Part shown: piece after piece, positions 8,778-17,239 of the stretch | How the letters are laid out: every line of letters begins with the position of its first letter | Position numbering within the stretch: the first letter of the stretch is position 1 | Assembly (NCBI RefSeq): GCF_002356295.1 | Contig: NZ_AP018042.1 | Span: 4,496,361-4,560,360, forward strand | Direction of reading: 5' to 3' | Origin: Labilibaculum antarcticum | GTDB taxonomy: Bacteria > Bacteroidota > Bacteroidia > Bacteroidales > Marinifilaceae | DNA: 64,000 nucleotides | The notes under the pieces: model-generated | What the model saw: only the letters and a program-made list of their open reading frames with translations | Told to the model about the DNA's origin: nothing | The model's database searches: none | Translations under genes and position numbers: made by a program

Positions 8778-10270
8778 TTTGATGCTAATTTTGAGTTCAT
8801 TTCTTTCACACAATCTTTCACTTTTTTGCTTCGTAGCATTTCAAGAGAAGTTAGGAATGCATCTACGAAAGTTTTGTCGCTTACCAGTTTCCCAAAAATG
8901 GCTTCAATTTCTAAAAATCGAATTGGTGTTTGATGCGATAAAGCGGCAGCGCGAATTAGTTCATTACTCATGGCATCAACAATTTCATAGCTATTTCCAT
9001 TTTCATCCACTCCATCATTGTATTTACACCAGGCGGCAACGACAAAAGCGGCTCTTGCAATTTTTGCATCTCCTTGTAATTGTCCTTTTATGGTAGGGAG
9101 TAAAAAGATTGGAATTTTAGCAGAGCTTTCGAGGCAAATTCGTGGAATAATATCTTTGATGTAAACATTTTGGAAACGTTTTATCAAGCTCTGTTTGTAT
9201 TGTTCCAGATTGATATCTCCCAAATCGCCTAAAATTGGCGTAACTTCTTCGTCCATAAATGCTTTTAGGAAGATTGAAAAATCTTCATCTCTCGCAGCTT
9301 CATCGATGGTTTTATAGCCATGCAAAGCGCCGAGCATTCCGAGTACCGAATGGCCCGCATTGAGTAGGCGTAACTTCATATTCTCGAATGGAACTACATT
9401 TTTTACAAATTGAGCGCCTACCTTTTCCCATTCAGGTCTTCCGTTTGCAAAATTGTCTTCAATTACCCATTGAATAAAAGGTTCGCAAACAACAGGCCAT
9501 TGATCGTCGACCAAAAATTCATCTTGCAAGTTTTTAATATCATCGGCAACGGTTACCGGTGTAATTCGGTCGACCATTGCATTCGGAAAAGAAACATTCT
9601 TTTCTATCCAGGATTGCAATTCTGGTTCCGCTTTTGCCACATAGTTTAAAAGAGCTTTTTTAGCCACGTCGCCATTGCCTTGTATGTTATCGCACGATTG
9701 TATTGTGCAACCTGCTATCCCTCGTTCTTTTCTTAGTTTTAGGGCTTGTGCCAGATAACCAAAAACAGTTTTGGGCGACATTGGGTTCTTCATGTCTTCT
9801 ACAATCACGGGATTACTGAAATTGAATTCACCCGTGGCTTCGTTCAAATTATAGCCACCTTCGGTGATGGTTAAGGAAATAATTTTGATATCAGGATTCG
9901 CCATTTTTTCGATGACTGCAATCGGGTTTTCTGGAGCAAAAATATACTCCACCAATGAACCAATTATTTTGGCACTTCGGGTACCATCCAGGTTTTTGAT
10001 GACCAAGGTGTAAAGTCCGTCCTGATCTTTAAGGATGTTGTAAATTCTTCGATCGTAATCCAGCAGACCAATTCCGCAAATTCCGCAATCCATAATGCCA
10101 TAACGTTCCATTAATTCGTTGGTGTAGTAAGCTTCGTGTGAGCGGTGGAAATTCCCTACGCCAATGTGAACAATGCTAGTTGTAACTTTATTCCTATCGT
10201 AGGATGGTGTTTGCACATTTGAAGGCATGAGGCCTAAATTCTCTTGATTTAATGCTATCGATGTTTTCAT
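8774..10270 (-). CDS. Mannitol dehydrogenase-family oxidoreductase
   Basis: This 498-residue polyol-specific long-chain dehydrogenase oxidises a polyol to the ketose with NAD(P). HIGVGNFHRSHEAYYTNELM near residue 35 is the family start of the Rossmann domain, and KLRLLNAGHSVLGMLGALHG near 310 carries the catalytic Lys and the Asn/His pair. Mannitol 2-dehydrogenase and fructuronate reductase (UxuB) share this architecture; the adjacent fructokinase-type kinase, and the absence of uronate genes, favour mannitol to fructose. Its stop overlaps the kinase start by 4 bp (ATGA), so the two are translationally coupled. Confidence 0.88.
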   Translation of the reverse strand: MKTSIALNQENLGLMPSNVQTPSYDRNKVTTSIVHIGVGNFHRSHEAYYTNELMERYGIMDCGICGIGLLDYDRRIYNILKDQDGLYTLVIKNLDGTRSAKIIGSLVEYIFAPENPIAVIEKMANPDIKIISLTITEGGYNLNEATGEFNFSNPVIVEDMKNPMSPKTVFGYLAQALKLRKERGIAGCTIQSCDNIQGNGDVAKKALLNYVAKAEPELQSWIEKNVSFPNAMVDRITPVTVADDIKNLQDEFLVDDQWPVVCEPFIQWVIEDNFANGRPEWEKVGAQFVKNVVPFENMKLRLLNAGHSVLGMLGALHGYKTIDEAARDEDFSIFLKAFMDEEVTPILGDLGDINLEQYKQSLIKRFQNVYIKDIIPRICLESSAKIPIFLLPTIKGQLQGDAKIARAAFVVAAWCKYNDGVDENGNSYEIVDAMSNELIRAAALSHQTPIRFLEIEAIFGKLVSDKTFVDAFLTSLEMLRSKKVKDCVKEMNSKLASK

Positions 10271-10368
10271 TTCTATATGTTTTTATTCGCACAGTAGCTT
10301 GCTTGTCGCAGATTTAACTTGATCTTCGGAATGGAAAATACTATGCTGATATGATCTTTACTATTGTT

Positions 10369-12081
10369 CTATTTAATCAATGCTTTTTTTCTACGAAGGC
10401 TCCAGTAGGCAAATACAAAATAACCGATGGTGCAGTAGAAGGCATATTTGTGAAAGAAGGTTTTGTTGCTATTGTAGCTTTCTAAATCGGCACTTCCAAA
10501 CATCGTATTCAAGGCTAAAAGGGTAATGATAATTAAACAAATTATAGCCAGGCTGTTCAGAATTTTAGAGAATAGTGATTTGTCTTCGTATTGAACTTTT
10601 TCATCTTTTGCTTTTTCTTCCTGATAGGTTTTTATATCAGCTTGAAGCTGTTTTTCTTCTTTGATTTCCTCTGTGTAATCTTCTGTAGCACCATTCATTT
10701 TAGCCAGTATGGTGTATAAGATCACTGTAAAGAACCAAGTGGGAATAAAAAGATAGTAGAACGACATGATATCCAAAGTGTTGAGGCCAAATCCGAGGAT
10801 TAACCCTGCTCCCCAGGAAATAACAGCAGGCTTGCTTGTCACTAGTTTTTTATAGTAAGCCCAATATCGGGTCAAGCCGATTTTTGGAAAAATAAAATGC
10901 TCGGCAAACACAATTGCTCCTACTGGTACAACAAGTAGTCCGGCATAGGTAAGCATAGGTAACACTTTCGAGAAAACAAAAGGGAAACAAGCGATAATCA
11001 CCGTGAAAACACCTACAATTAATGTAGTTCTTCTTCGGGAATGATTTTTGAATATGGCTTGAGCAGCCAGACCCGCACGGTATAAATTGGCATTGGCGGT
11101 AGTCCATCCGGCAATAATTACAATCACAAAACCAGAAGCTCCTAAAGCATAGTAGGCTACATCACCTGGATCTAAGGCCACAACAGGTTGACTTAGTAAA
11201 ACACCTGCTCCAGCTCCCATAATTCCTGCTGCAATCCAGGCAACATAGTGTCCGAATAGCATTCCAAAACTGGAATAAACGCCATAAGTGGATTTTTTTG
11301 CATAACGAAGAATCGCCATATCAATAAGCCCAACGTGGGTAATGGTGTTGGCAGCCCAAGCAAAGCCGATCACTTCTAATAAACCAATTCCAGCTTCCCC
11401 GTCACTGGTGACTCCTTTCCAAATCGACAGATCGCCGATATGAATAAATTCACTCCAACTTGAAATGCTAGTCGATCCGATTACAGAATAGGCGAGTGCA
11501 GGAAGAAGTGCTAAGGCTCCGGCAACAAAAAGAGTGAAGAGCCATGGGGCGCAAATGCTCGAGAAATCGGCCACGGTGCTAAAACCATAAATGGCAACAA
11601 ACACGACAACGATTCCTACCGCAATCACAATAAGTATAAACCAAACATTGGTAGAATACCAGTTCAACTGGGCGGGAATATCAAATAGAAATCGCACTGC
11701 CGAAGAGGATACGGTGATCATGGCAGCTGAAATAACAGTGAAGATAATCACATTGGCCCAATTGTATAATTTGGTCATCGAATCTCCGGCAATCTTATTT
11801 AAATAGGTGTACAAACTCAGTCGGGTTTGAACCGCAATGGGCGCAGTCATAAAGGTCCAGCTAAGTACGGCCAGAATGTTACCAATAAGAAGTCCGAATA
11901 AGATATCGTTTGTGCTTGCTCCTAGAGAAACAAAAGTCGCACCAATTACAAATTCGGTTGCAGCAACGTGCTCTCCGGCATATAATCCGGCAAAATGTTT
12001 TCCTCCATGAAGTTTGTTTTTTGCTATCGGTAACTGTTCTTCATCAAGAAGGGCAAAATTTTGCGATGAGTCATTTTTCAT
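10369..12081 (-). CDS. NCS1-type (purine-cytosine-permease-like) transporter
   Basis: This 570-residue inner-membrane protein has about twelve hydrophobic segments. The N-terminal HLxxGxHxAxTExVIGATF-like region (residues about 24-50, including GLYAGEHVAATEFVIGATF) resembles NCS1 nucleobase permeases. A charged cytoplasmic stretch rich in Glu and Lys lies near residues 470-500, followed by two more helices, longer than usual for NCS1. It sits between the outer-membrane protein and the mannitol dehydrogenase in one operon, so it may bring in the polyol or a related substrate rather than a nucleobase; this is inference from context only. Confidence 0.75.
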   Translation of the reverse strand: MKNDSSQNFALLDEEQLPIAKNKLHGGKHFAGLYAGEHVAATEFVIGATFVSLGASTNDILFGLLIGNILAVLSWTFMTAPIAVQTRLSLYTYLNKIAGDSMTKLYNWANVIIFTVISAAMITVSSSAVRFLFDIPAQLNWYSTNVWFILIVIAVGIVVVFVAIYGFSTVADFSSICAPWLFTLFVAGALALLPALAYSVIGSTSISSWSEFIHIGDLSIWKGVTSDGEAGIGLLEVIGFAWAANTITHVGLIDMAILRYAKKSTYGVYSSFGMLFGHYVAWIAAGIMGAGAGVLLSQPVVALDPGDVAYYALGASGFVIVIIAGWTTANANLYRAGLAAQAIFKNHSRRRTTLIVGVFTVIIACFPFVFSKVLPMLTYAGLLVVPVGAIVFAEHFIFPKIGLTRYWAYYKKLVTSKPAVISWGAGLILGFGLNTLDIMSFYYLFIPTWFFTVILYTILAKMNGATEDYTEEIKEEKQLQADIKTYQEEKAKDEKVQYEDKSLFSKILNSLAIICLIIITLLALNTMFGSADLESYNSNKTFFHKYAFYCTIGYFVFAYWSLRRKKALIK

Positions 12082-12105
12082 GATTTATATCGTTTGAATG
12101 GTTTG

Positions 12106-12939
12106 TTAAAAAAGTGTAATTGCTAATTGTAAAGCCCCAAGCTTTGTCTCGGGATTCCACATTGCTGTTCCTCTAATGGGAAAGCTGGTAGAGAAAATCT
12201 TTAGGGAATGAGTAAGACTTATACCTAAGTTCACCATATTTGCCTTCTCACTGTAAAAGGTTTTATCCGTAATAAAAGAAAACGCTCCTCCTGCAAAAGC
12301 TTTTAGCTCGGTGTCTTTTTCTTTAAAAATCCGATAGGATAATTCAACGTAGTTCGAATATGAATTGGTAACGCTACCATCATCCTGAGTTTCATAATCA
12401 CCACCTTCTCCAAATAGAATTGTTGACCAATAGATACTTATCGGAAAATCTTCGGATAAGGTGTAAGTTATAGCGATGTCAAGGAAGTTGGGTGAGCTGT
12501 ACTTATTGTAACTGAAAATGTCTGGATTTTCTTCGTTACTATAATTGTTGTGGCTTACTAGTTCTGCGTAAAAATTGTTTGTGAATTTGTATTTTGAATA
12601 GTAGGAAAACTCTTTGTATTCTCCACTAAAACTAGCGCCACCCCATAAGCCTAAGATGAATTTCTGATCGGTAGACGAATATTCCATGCTGGAAGCCATC
12701 ATGGCTCCGGAAGTAACTACTGAGCCGTGCCAAAGGTGCATGTTTTTTAGGTCTAGGTTGATGTTGAAATGATCAGCAAGTGATTTTTCTTCTTGTGCTA
12801 GAACGTTTGCGCTTTGAAAGATTAGTACACCAAACAACAGTACAAAGAATAATTTGATGTTTTTTAAACGTACTAATAGACTCTTTTTTAAATTCTGCTT
12901 TTTCATTAAAAGCCTACATTTTTTAAGTTGTAGTTTCAT
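12106..12939 (-). CDS. Predicted outer-membrane beta-barrel protein of the polyol operon
   Basis: I do not recognise a named family. The 277-residue product has a signal peptide (hydrophobic KLFFVLLFGVLIFQSANVLAQ, cut after Ala-Gln near 49) and then alternating aromatic/hydrophobic strands ending in the C-terminal phenylalanine (ALQLAITLF) typical of outer-membrane barrels. The region LKNMHLWHGSVVTSGAMM is its most distinctive stretch. It could be a polyol channel, being first in the operon with the permease, dehydrogenase and kinase. The start is uncertain: a second ATG at 12906 gives a more normal signal peptide. Confidence 0.7.
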   Translation of the reverse strand: MKLQLKKCRLLMKKQNLKKSLLVRLKNIKLFFVLLFGVLIFQSANVLAQEEKSLADHFNINLDLKNMHLWHGSVVTSGAMMASSMEYSSTDQKFILGLWGGASFSGEYKEFSYYSKYKFTNNFYAELVSHNNYSNEENPDIFSYNKYSSPNFLDIAITYTLSEDFPISIYWSTILFGEGGDYETQDDGSVTNSYSNYVELSYRIFKEKDTELKAFAGGAFSFITDKTFYSEKANMVNLGISLTHSLKIFSTSFPIRGTAMWNPETKLGALQLAITLF

Positions 12940-12976
12940 CGTGCTCTTGCTTTAAGTACAAATCAAATAATCTATA

Positions 12977-12995
12977 AAACGTAATTAATACGTTT
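12977..12995. promoter_or_regulatory. Palindromic operator AAACGTA-ATTAA-TACGTTT
   Basis: A perfect 7-bp inverted repeat with a 5-bp spacer lies directly downstream of the predicted -7 box (13002-13009, minus strand) of the polyol operon, at about +2 to +20. This is where a repressor would block transcription, and the divergent NrtR-like gene is the obvious candidate. A further half site AAACGTA is at 12866-12872 and TACGTTTG at 13189-13196. Confidence 0.65.
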
Positions 12996-13001
12996 GCTTG
13001 A

Positions 13002-13034
13002 CAAATGTATCTAAAAAAAAACTTAAAAACCAAA
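13002..13034 (-). promoter_or_regulatory. Bacteroidota-type promoter of the polyol operon
   Basis: On the minus strand TTTG (13034-13031) is followed after 21 bp by TACATTTG (13009-13002), fitting the -33 TTG / -7 TAnnTTTG pattern of Bacteroidota primary promoters. The operator palindrome follows immediately. Confidence 0.6.
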
Positions 13035-13162
13035 CATCTTAAAAAATAAATCGATTGCTAAATGATTAAAATCCTGAAATATAGTGATATAAGCGTTTGT
13101 ATTTTTATTTATTTCATCTCTGTTTTAGTTTGTTTGAGAAGGTTTTATGGATTTAAACTTTG

Positions 13163-13196
13163 TTTGTATTTCTTTTTTGCGTGAAAAGTACGTTTG
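13163..13196 (+). promoter_or_regulatory. Possible promoter of the NrtR-like regulator gene
   Basis: TTTG at 13163-13166 and TACGTTTG at 13189-13196 are 22 bp apart, about 106 bp upstream of the regulator start. TACGTTTG also matches one arm of the operator palindrome plus one base, so autoregulation is possible. Confidence 0.45.
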
Positions 13197-13302
13197 TTTT
13201 GTATTCCTACATTAATTGGGAATTATTGGGATATGAAAAACAAGATTCTTATATTTGTTCCGAAAATCCACGAAGATAAAGCGTGGATTCAACGTTTAAT
13301 TT

Positions 13303-14031
13303 ATGATGGATTTTAGAAAAATAGCCAATATTTCGGTAGACTGCGTTGTCTTTGGGTTTGATAATATCAATATTAATATCCTATTGTCGAGGCGTATGCT
13401 AAATATGCATGATCTAAAATATCCTGTAATCGACGATTGGGTTTTGACGGGCGATCATGTTTTTAAAAGTGAGCGACTGGATGAATCTGCGGTCAGAATT
13501 TTTAAAGAACTTACTGGCTTTGAGGATGTTTATAAAAAACAGTTTCGAACATTTGGAAATCCTGAACGAATTAAAAATGAGAAGGATTTGCTTTGGTTGA
13601 AAAGTAAAGGGGTGGAAGCTCGCGTGATGTCGGTAGCCTACTATTTTTTACTTCCTGCCGAAAGGGTTGATTTGAAAAATGGGGATACGAAATGGTTTCC
13701 TCTTAAGAATTTACCGCATTTGGGCTTCGATCATGAAGAGATTATTGTCCGTGCTTTCGACGATTTGAAGCAAAAGGTGATGAGTGAGCCGGTGATTTTT
13801 GAATTTTTACCCGATAAATTTACCTTGAATGAATTGCAGATAGCCTACGAATCGGTGCTGAATACTACAATTGACAATCGAAATTTCAGGAAAAAGGCAA
13901 TTTGCAAAAGCTATATTGTTCCGCTCGACGAAAAGCGAGTTGGAAGCTCTAAAAAACCAGCTCGTCTTTTCATGTTCTCCAAGGATATTTATGAGAAAAC
14001 CAGCAGTAAGAACAGTATTATCAGTTTTTAA
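13303..14031 (+). CDS. NrtR/AraR-type Nudix-like transcriptional regulator
   Basis: This 242-residue protein has an N-terminal Nudix fold fused to a C-terminal winged helix. The Nudix box is degenerate (SAVRIFKELTGF in place of REUxEExGU), so it should sense a ligand rather than hydrolyse one. WFPLKNLPHLGFDHEEII (about 134-151) is the hallmark linker of NrtR-type regulators, and FTLNELQIAYESVL followed by NFRKKA is the winged-helix part. It is transcribed away from the polyol operon and probably controls it through the palindrome at 12977-12995, with a phosphorylated or free sugar as effector. NrtR control of NAD genes is less likely as none are nearby. Confidence 0.85.
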   Translation: MMDFRKIANISVDCVVFGFDNININILLSRRMLNMHDLKYPVIDDWVLTGDHVFKSERLDESAVRIFKELTGFEDVYKKQFRTFGNPERIKNEKDLLWLKSKGVEARVMSVAYYFLLPAERVDLKNGDTKWFPLKNLPHLGFDHEEIIVRAFDDLKQKVMSEPVIFEFLPDKFTLNELQIAYESVLNTTIDNRNFRKKAICKSYIVPLDEKRVGSSKKPARLFMFSKDIYEKTSSKNSIISF

Positions 14032-14069
14032 ATCATCGAATGGATTGCAAATCTGGCTGTTTATAAAAA

Positions 14070-14095
14070 AAACGGAATGACTTTTCATCCCGTTT
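14070..14095 (+). terminator. Intrinsic terminator after the Nudix-like regulator
   Basis: AAACGGAATGA (14070-14080), a CTTT loop and TCATCCCGTTT (14085-14095) pair over 11 bp with one mismatch, 39 bp after the regulator stop. A T-rich tail follows. Confidence 0.7.
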
Positions 14096-14128
14096 CTTAC
14101 GTTTGGTTTCATATTCATTGATATCTTT

Positions 14129-14284
14129 GAATTATTGCATCAGATTCGCCGGGAAAAACCATGTGTAATAAAGTTTTGATGCAGGAAATAGGAATGGAAT
14201 TGCCTTTGGTCGTGCAACTAGCAAAAAAAAATGGGAATGAATAATCATTCCCGATCGATTCAATCTTTTCTGCAGGAACTGTAA
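14129..14284 (+). pseudogene. Decayed copy of the cbiO 3' end
   Basis: This stretch aligns with the last 155 bp of cbiO (7637-7791) at roughly 80% identity by eye. Its translation reads SDSPGKTMCNKVLMQEIG and then MELPLVVQLAKK, matching the CbiO C-terminus with one change, before a one-base insertion and an in-frame stop (NGNE then stop) break it; the downstream part still resembles SRSIQSLL in another frame. No ABC motifs remain. With intact cbiO it forms direct repeats flanking the whole polyol block (7.8-14.1 kb). Confidence 0.85.
14223..14252 (-). terminator. Terminator formed within the cbiO remnant
   Basis: GGGAATGA-ATAA-TCATTCCC (14233-14252) is a perfect 8-bp hairpin; on the minus strand it is followed by nine T (14231-14223). 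It would stop transcripts coming from the glycosyltransferase gene. The intact cbiO has only a partial counterpart here, so the hairpin arose after the remnant diverged. Confidence 0.65.
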
Positions 14285-14369
14285 AAGAGGTCCGATTTAA
14301 TTCACACATATTTCAATAATATACCTGATTATTCAATTTGAATAGGTTTGAAAACAATTATGAATGCCA

Positions 14370-14520
14370 CGGTGCGCTGCACCTTTTGTAATCCTGTGAT
14401 GATTTGTTTCTACAAATACTACGGCGCTATGCACCTGTAATTTGCTATGAATTAAGCAATAGAGTTGCGAAGTCTTTGTAGGGAAAATTGTAAAATGCTT
14501 AATCTAGGTACAGAGTACCG
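14370..14520. repeat. REP/BIME-like element with GGTGC/GGTAC hairpins
   Basis: The element starts with GGTGC-GCT-GCACC (14371-14383), contains GGCGC-TAT-GCACC (14423-14435) and ends with GGTAC-AGA-GTACC (14507-14519). The end hairpins are in opposite orientation. Related elements lie at 32035-32175, 32660-32743 and 33331-33525. Together with the cbiO remnant and terminators it fills the 14032-14544 gap; no gene is seen there. Confidence 0.7.
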
Positions 14521-14544
14521 AAGCTTTCAGAAGTAGGTATTTAA

Positions 14545-15840
14545 TTATTTCTTCTCCATCAACTCACTGTAAATTTGAATCAAATTATCTGCCTGTGTAT
14601 AAATATTGAATTCCTTTTCAACACCTTTCCGGCCAGCCACTGAAAGCTCCTGCAATTTGTCTTCATTGTTCAAAAGTGCTTTAAGAGTTATGGCTAGTTC
14701 TTGTGCTGTGTTGTTCTCATAGATGATTCCACCCTTCGATTTTTCAACAATCTCGGGGAATGCGCCCAGTTTTGGTTGCACAACCGGTACGCCCGAAGCC
14801 ATACTTTCCAGTAGATACAAACCAAAAGCCTCCCCATTTCTCACCGGAACAGAAATTAGTTTTACTTTTTTGAAGAATTCATGCCTTCCTTCACCGTCAA
14901 AATCGTAATGAAATTCAACTTGTTCCAAGAGCCTTTCTTTTTTCAATTTTTTCCGAACTTGTTTTAGTAAAGGCTTATCGTCACCAGTTGATCCTCCCGT
15001 TACAATCAATTTCACATCTTCGTAAGTAGTATCTTTTTTTAGTTCGATAAAGGCATCAATGATAATATCGAAACCATTTCCTTCACACATTCGGGAAATG
15101 TAGCCAATGTTTCTTGCTTTCATTCCGGGTGATGCATACTTGTATTCCTCAGGATCAACACCCAAATAGTTCGTGAAGACTTTCTCTTTTGGAATGTTCA
15201 TTTTTTCCAGCGAAACGCCTGCATAAAAATCACTCACAGCAATAAATGCATCCAAATGTTCTGCCTTGCTACTCATCAATGCCCAAATTTTATCTCTAAA
15301 GGAGTCTTTCATCGCATCTACCCAAACATCTTCATCTTGCAGCGAGCAAACCAGTATCGCATTGGGAAATTCCTTTTTTAACTTAGGAGCCAAACCCAAA
15401 AGCAGAGCATTCGATAAATGAATTACATCGGGCTTCAGATATTCCGCCATCCAGCTTACCATGCGGTTGAGTTCCTCTTTTTGCTTTCCTTCTTCTCCCA
15501 TTAACATCGAAACGGTCATTTCTTCCAGCCCTTTTGCATTGGTTGAACCTGCCATGCTTGCAGCCAATTTCAACATTGGACTAGAGTTCAACAAACGATC
15601 TACCCAGGAGGGTGCATGTCTGAAAATAGGATACAATTGCTTTAGATAAATACTGATGGCTCCATAAAAAACAGGAATCTCGTTCAAGTCATGCTCATCA
15701 GAAAACAGGGGGAGATACATAGGTAATTTGGTCACTTCGTGTCCCTGTTTTTTCATGGCAAGATGAAATTTATCGTCGCGCAAACAATTACCACAGTAAA
15801 AACTGCCTCCCGAGCCTGGTATAATTTGAAGAATGTTCAT
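14545..15840 (-). CDS. Glycosyltransferase family 4 protein
   Basis: This 431-residue GT-B glycosyltransferase probably transfers a sugar from a nucleotide donor to a surface glycan or lipid. The N-terminus has MNILQIIPGSGGSFYCGN, an unusual cysteine-containing form of the usual glycine loop. The C-terminal donor domain shows GYISRMCEGNGFDIIIDAF, a VTGGSTGDDK loop and the GT4 motif AFGLYLLESMASGVPVVQP with two acidic residues. The start at 15840 is preferred over 15864 because GT4 proteins start at the first beta strand. It is monocistronic, between repeats on both sides. Acceptor unknown. Confidence 0.85.
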   Translation of the reverse strand: MNILQIIPGSGGSFYCGNCLRDDKFHLAMKKQGHEVTKLPMYLPLFSDEHDLNEIPVFYGAISIYLKQLYPIFRHAPSWVDRLLNSSPMLKLAASMAGSTNAKGLEEMTVSMLMGEEGKQKEELNRMVSWMAEYLKPDVIHLSNALLLGLAPKLKKEFPNAILVCSLQDEDVWVDAMKDSFRDKIWALMSSKAEHLDAFIAVSDFYAGVSLEKMNIPKEKVFTNYLGVDPEEYKYASPGMKARNIGYISRMCEGNGFDIIIDAFIELKKDTTYEDVKLIVTGGSTGDDKPLLKQVRKKLKKERLLEQVEFHYDFDGEGRHEFFKKVKLISVPVRNGEAFGLYLLESMASGVPVVQPKLGAFPEIVEKSKGGIIYENNTAQELAITLKALLNNEDKLQELSVAGRKGVEKEFNIYTQADNLIQIYSELMEKK

Positions 15841-15953
15841 TTTTCTGATTTTTATGGAATACACAAGATAGCAAAATCAGTTAAAAGTACTTCAAGCAGA
15901 AAGTGTCTAAAGTAATTAACTCCAGGCACTTTATTTTTTTATTGATTTAGATA

Positions 15954-16262
15954 GACGCTGATAGGTTTGAAAAACGCTGTCAGGTCTTGGGTTTTACCTA
16001 CTCCTTGGGACTTTTTCCTTCTTCCTTTCCCTTGAAACTTGTCCCTTGGAGCTTTTCCTTGTTCCTACTTCCTTGAAACTTATTTATTCAGACGCTGACA
16101 GGTCCAAGGACGCTGTCAGGTCTTGTTTTTTTACTTTTCCCTTGAAACTTATAACTTTTTACTTGTTCCTTCTTCCTTGAAACTTATTTATTCAGACGCT
16201 GACAGGTCCAAGGACGCTGACAGGTCCAAGGACGCTGACAGGTCCAAGGACGCTGTCAGGTC
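15954..16262. repeat. Tandem and interspersed GACGCTGACAGGT hairpin repeats
   Basis: The unit GACGCTGACAGGTCCAAG is present three times in tandem (16195-16248), followed by GACGCTGTCAGGTC; a single pair sits at 16091-16122 and a diverged pair at about 15954-15986. CTGACAG and CTGTCAG are inverted repeats, so each pair can fold into a hairpin followed by a T-rich stretch. Pyrimidine-rich text containing CTTGAAACTT is repeated between them, giving a longer unit of roughly 104 bp. This fills the 15841-16338 gap; a related copy is at 5090-5112. No gene seen. Confidence 0.75.
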
Positions 16263-16338
16263 TTGTTTTTTTTACTTTTCCCTTGAAACTTGAAACTTGA
16301 AACTTTTTACTTGTTCCTTCTTCCTTGAAACTTCTCAC

Positions 16339-17115
16339 TTATTTATCAAACTGCTTGGCCTCTTCCCAAATCAAATCCATTTCGGCTAAATTCATGTCTT
16401 TTAGGTTTGTTCCTAATTTCATGGTTTTACTTTCCAGATAATTGAATCGTTTGGTGAATTTTTGGTTGGTGCGTTCCAGAGCATTTTCAGGATTTACGCC
16501 ATACAAACGGGCTGCATTAATCAAGGAGAAGAACATGTCGCCAAATTCGGCTTCCATTTTGTCCTGATCCCCTTTTTTGATTTCCACTTCCAATTCGTGC
16601 ATTTCTTCTTTTACCTTTTCCCAAACCTGTTCTTTTTCGTCCCAGTCGAAACCAACACCTCGCACCTTATCTTGAATTCGGTTTGCTTTTACTAAAGCAG
16701 GCAGTGATTTTGGAACTCCTTCCAAAACGGTTTTGTTTCCATTTTTTTCTTTGAGCTTCAACTGTTCCCAGTTTTCTTCCACCTCTTGGGCATTGGCAAC
16801 TTTGGTATCGCTAAAAATATGAGGATGACGATAGATTAGCTTTTCGCTGATGCCATCGCAAACATCGGCAATGTCGAAATCGTTGGTTTCAGAACCGATT
16901 TTGGCGTAGAACACAATGTGCAGCAAAATATCGCCCAATTCTTTCTTGATTTCCTCTTTTTCGCCTTTTAAAATGGCATCGGCCAGTTCGTAGGTTTCTT
17001 CGATGGTAAGTGTTCGCAGACTCTCAAAGGTCTGCTTTTTATCCCATGGACAGCCATCACGAAGCTGATCCATAATATTTAGTAAGCGCTCAAAGGCTTG
17101 TAGTTTTCTATCCAT
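16339..17115 (-). CDS. mazG: Nucleoside triphosphate pyrophosphohydrolase MazG
   Basis: MazG hydrolyses (d)NTPs, including damaged ones, to monophosphate and pyrophosphate. At 258 residues it has the usual tandem MazG domains: the N-terminal part has LRDGCPWDKKQTFESLR and the metal-binding EETYELADAI plus KKELGDILLHI; the C-terminal part repeats it as EMHELEVEI and EAEFGDMFFSLI. Length and motifs are complete. It stands alone between repeats and an acetyltransferase gene on the same strand. Confidence 0.95.
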   Translation of the reverse strand: MDRKLQAFERLLNIMDQLRDGCPWDKKQTFESLRTLTIEETYELADAILKGEKEEIKKELGDILLHIVFYAKIGSETNDFDIADVCDGISEKLIYRHPHIFSDTKVANAQEVEENWEQLKLKEKNGNKTVLEGVPKSLPALVKANRIQDKVRGVGFDWDEKEQVWEKVKEEMHELEVEIKKGDQDKMEAEFGDMFFSLINAARLYGVNPENALERTNQKFTKRFNYLESKTMKLGTNLKDMNLAEMDLIWEEAKQFDK

Positions 17116-17239
17116 TGGTTCTGTATTTGATATTCGAAGATCAAATTTACAAAAGTATTTGGGAGTTTTGGGATTTATTCAAATTTCAATAAGAGGGTAG
17201 GTGGTGCAGGAGGCATAGTGGAGGTTTGTACCTTTTTTA

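Noticed and set aside
16091-16262. CRISPR or minisatellite with function
   Set aside because: Units are directly adjacent 18-mers without spacers; best treated as a dispersed hairpin repeat.
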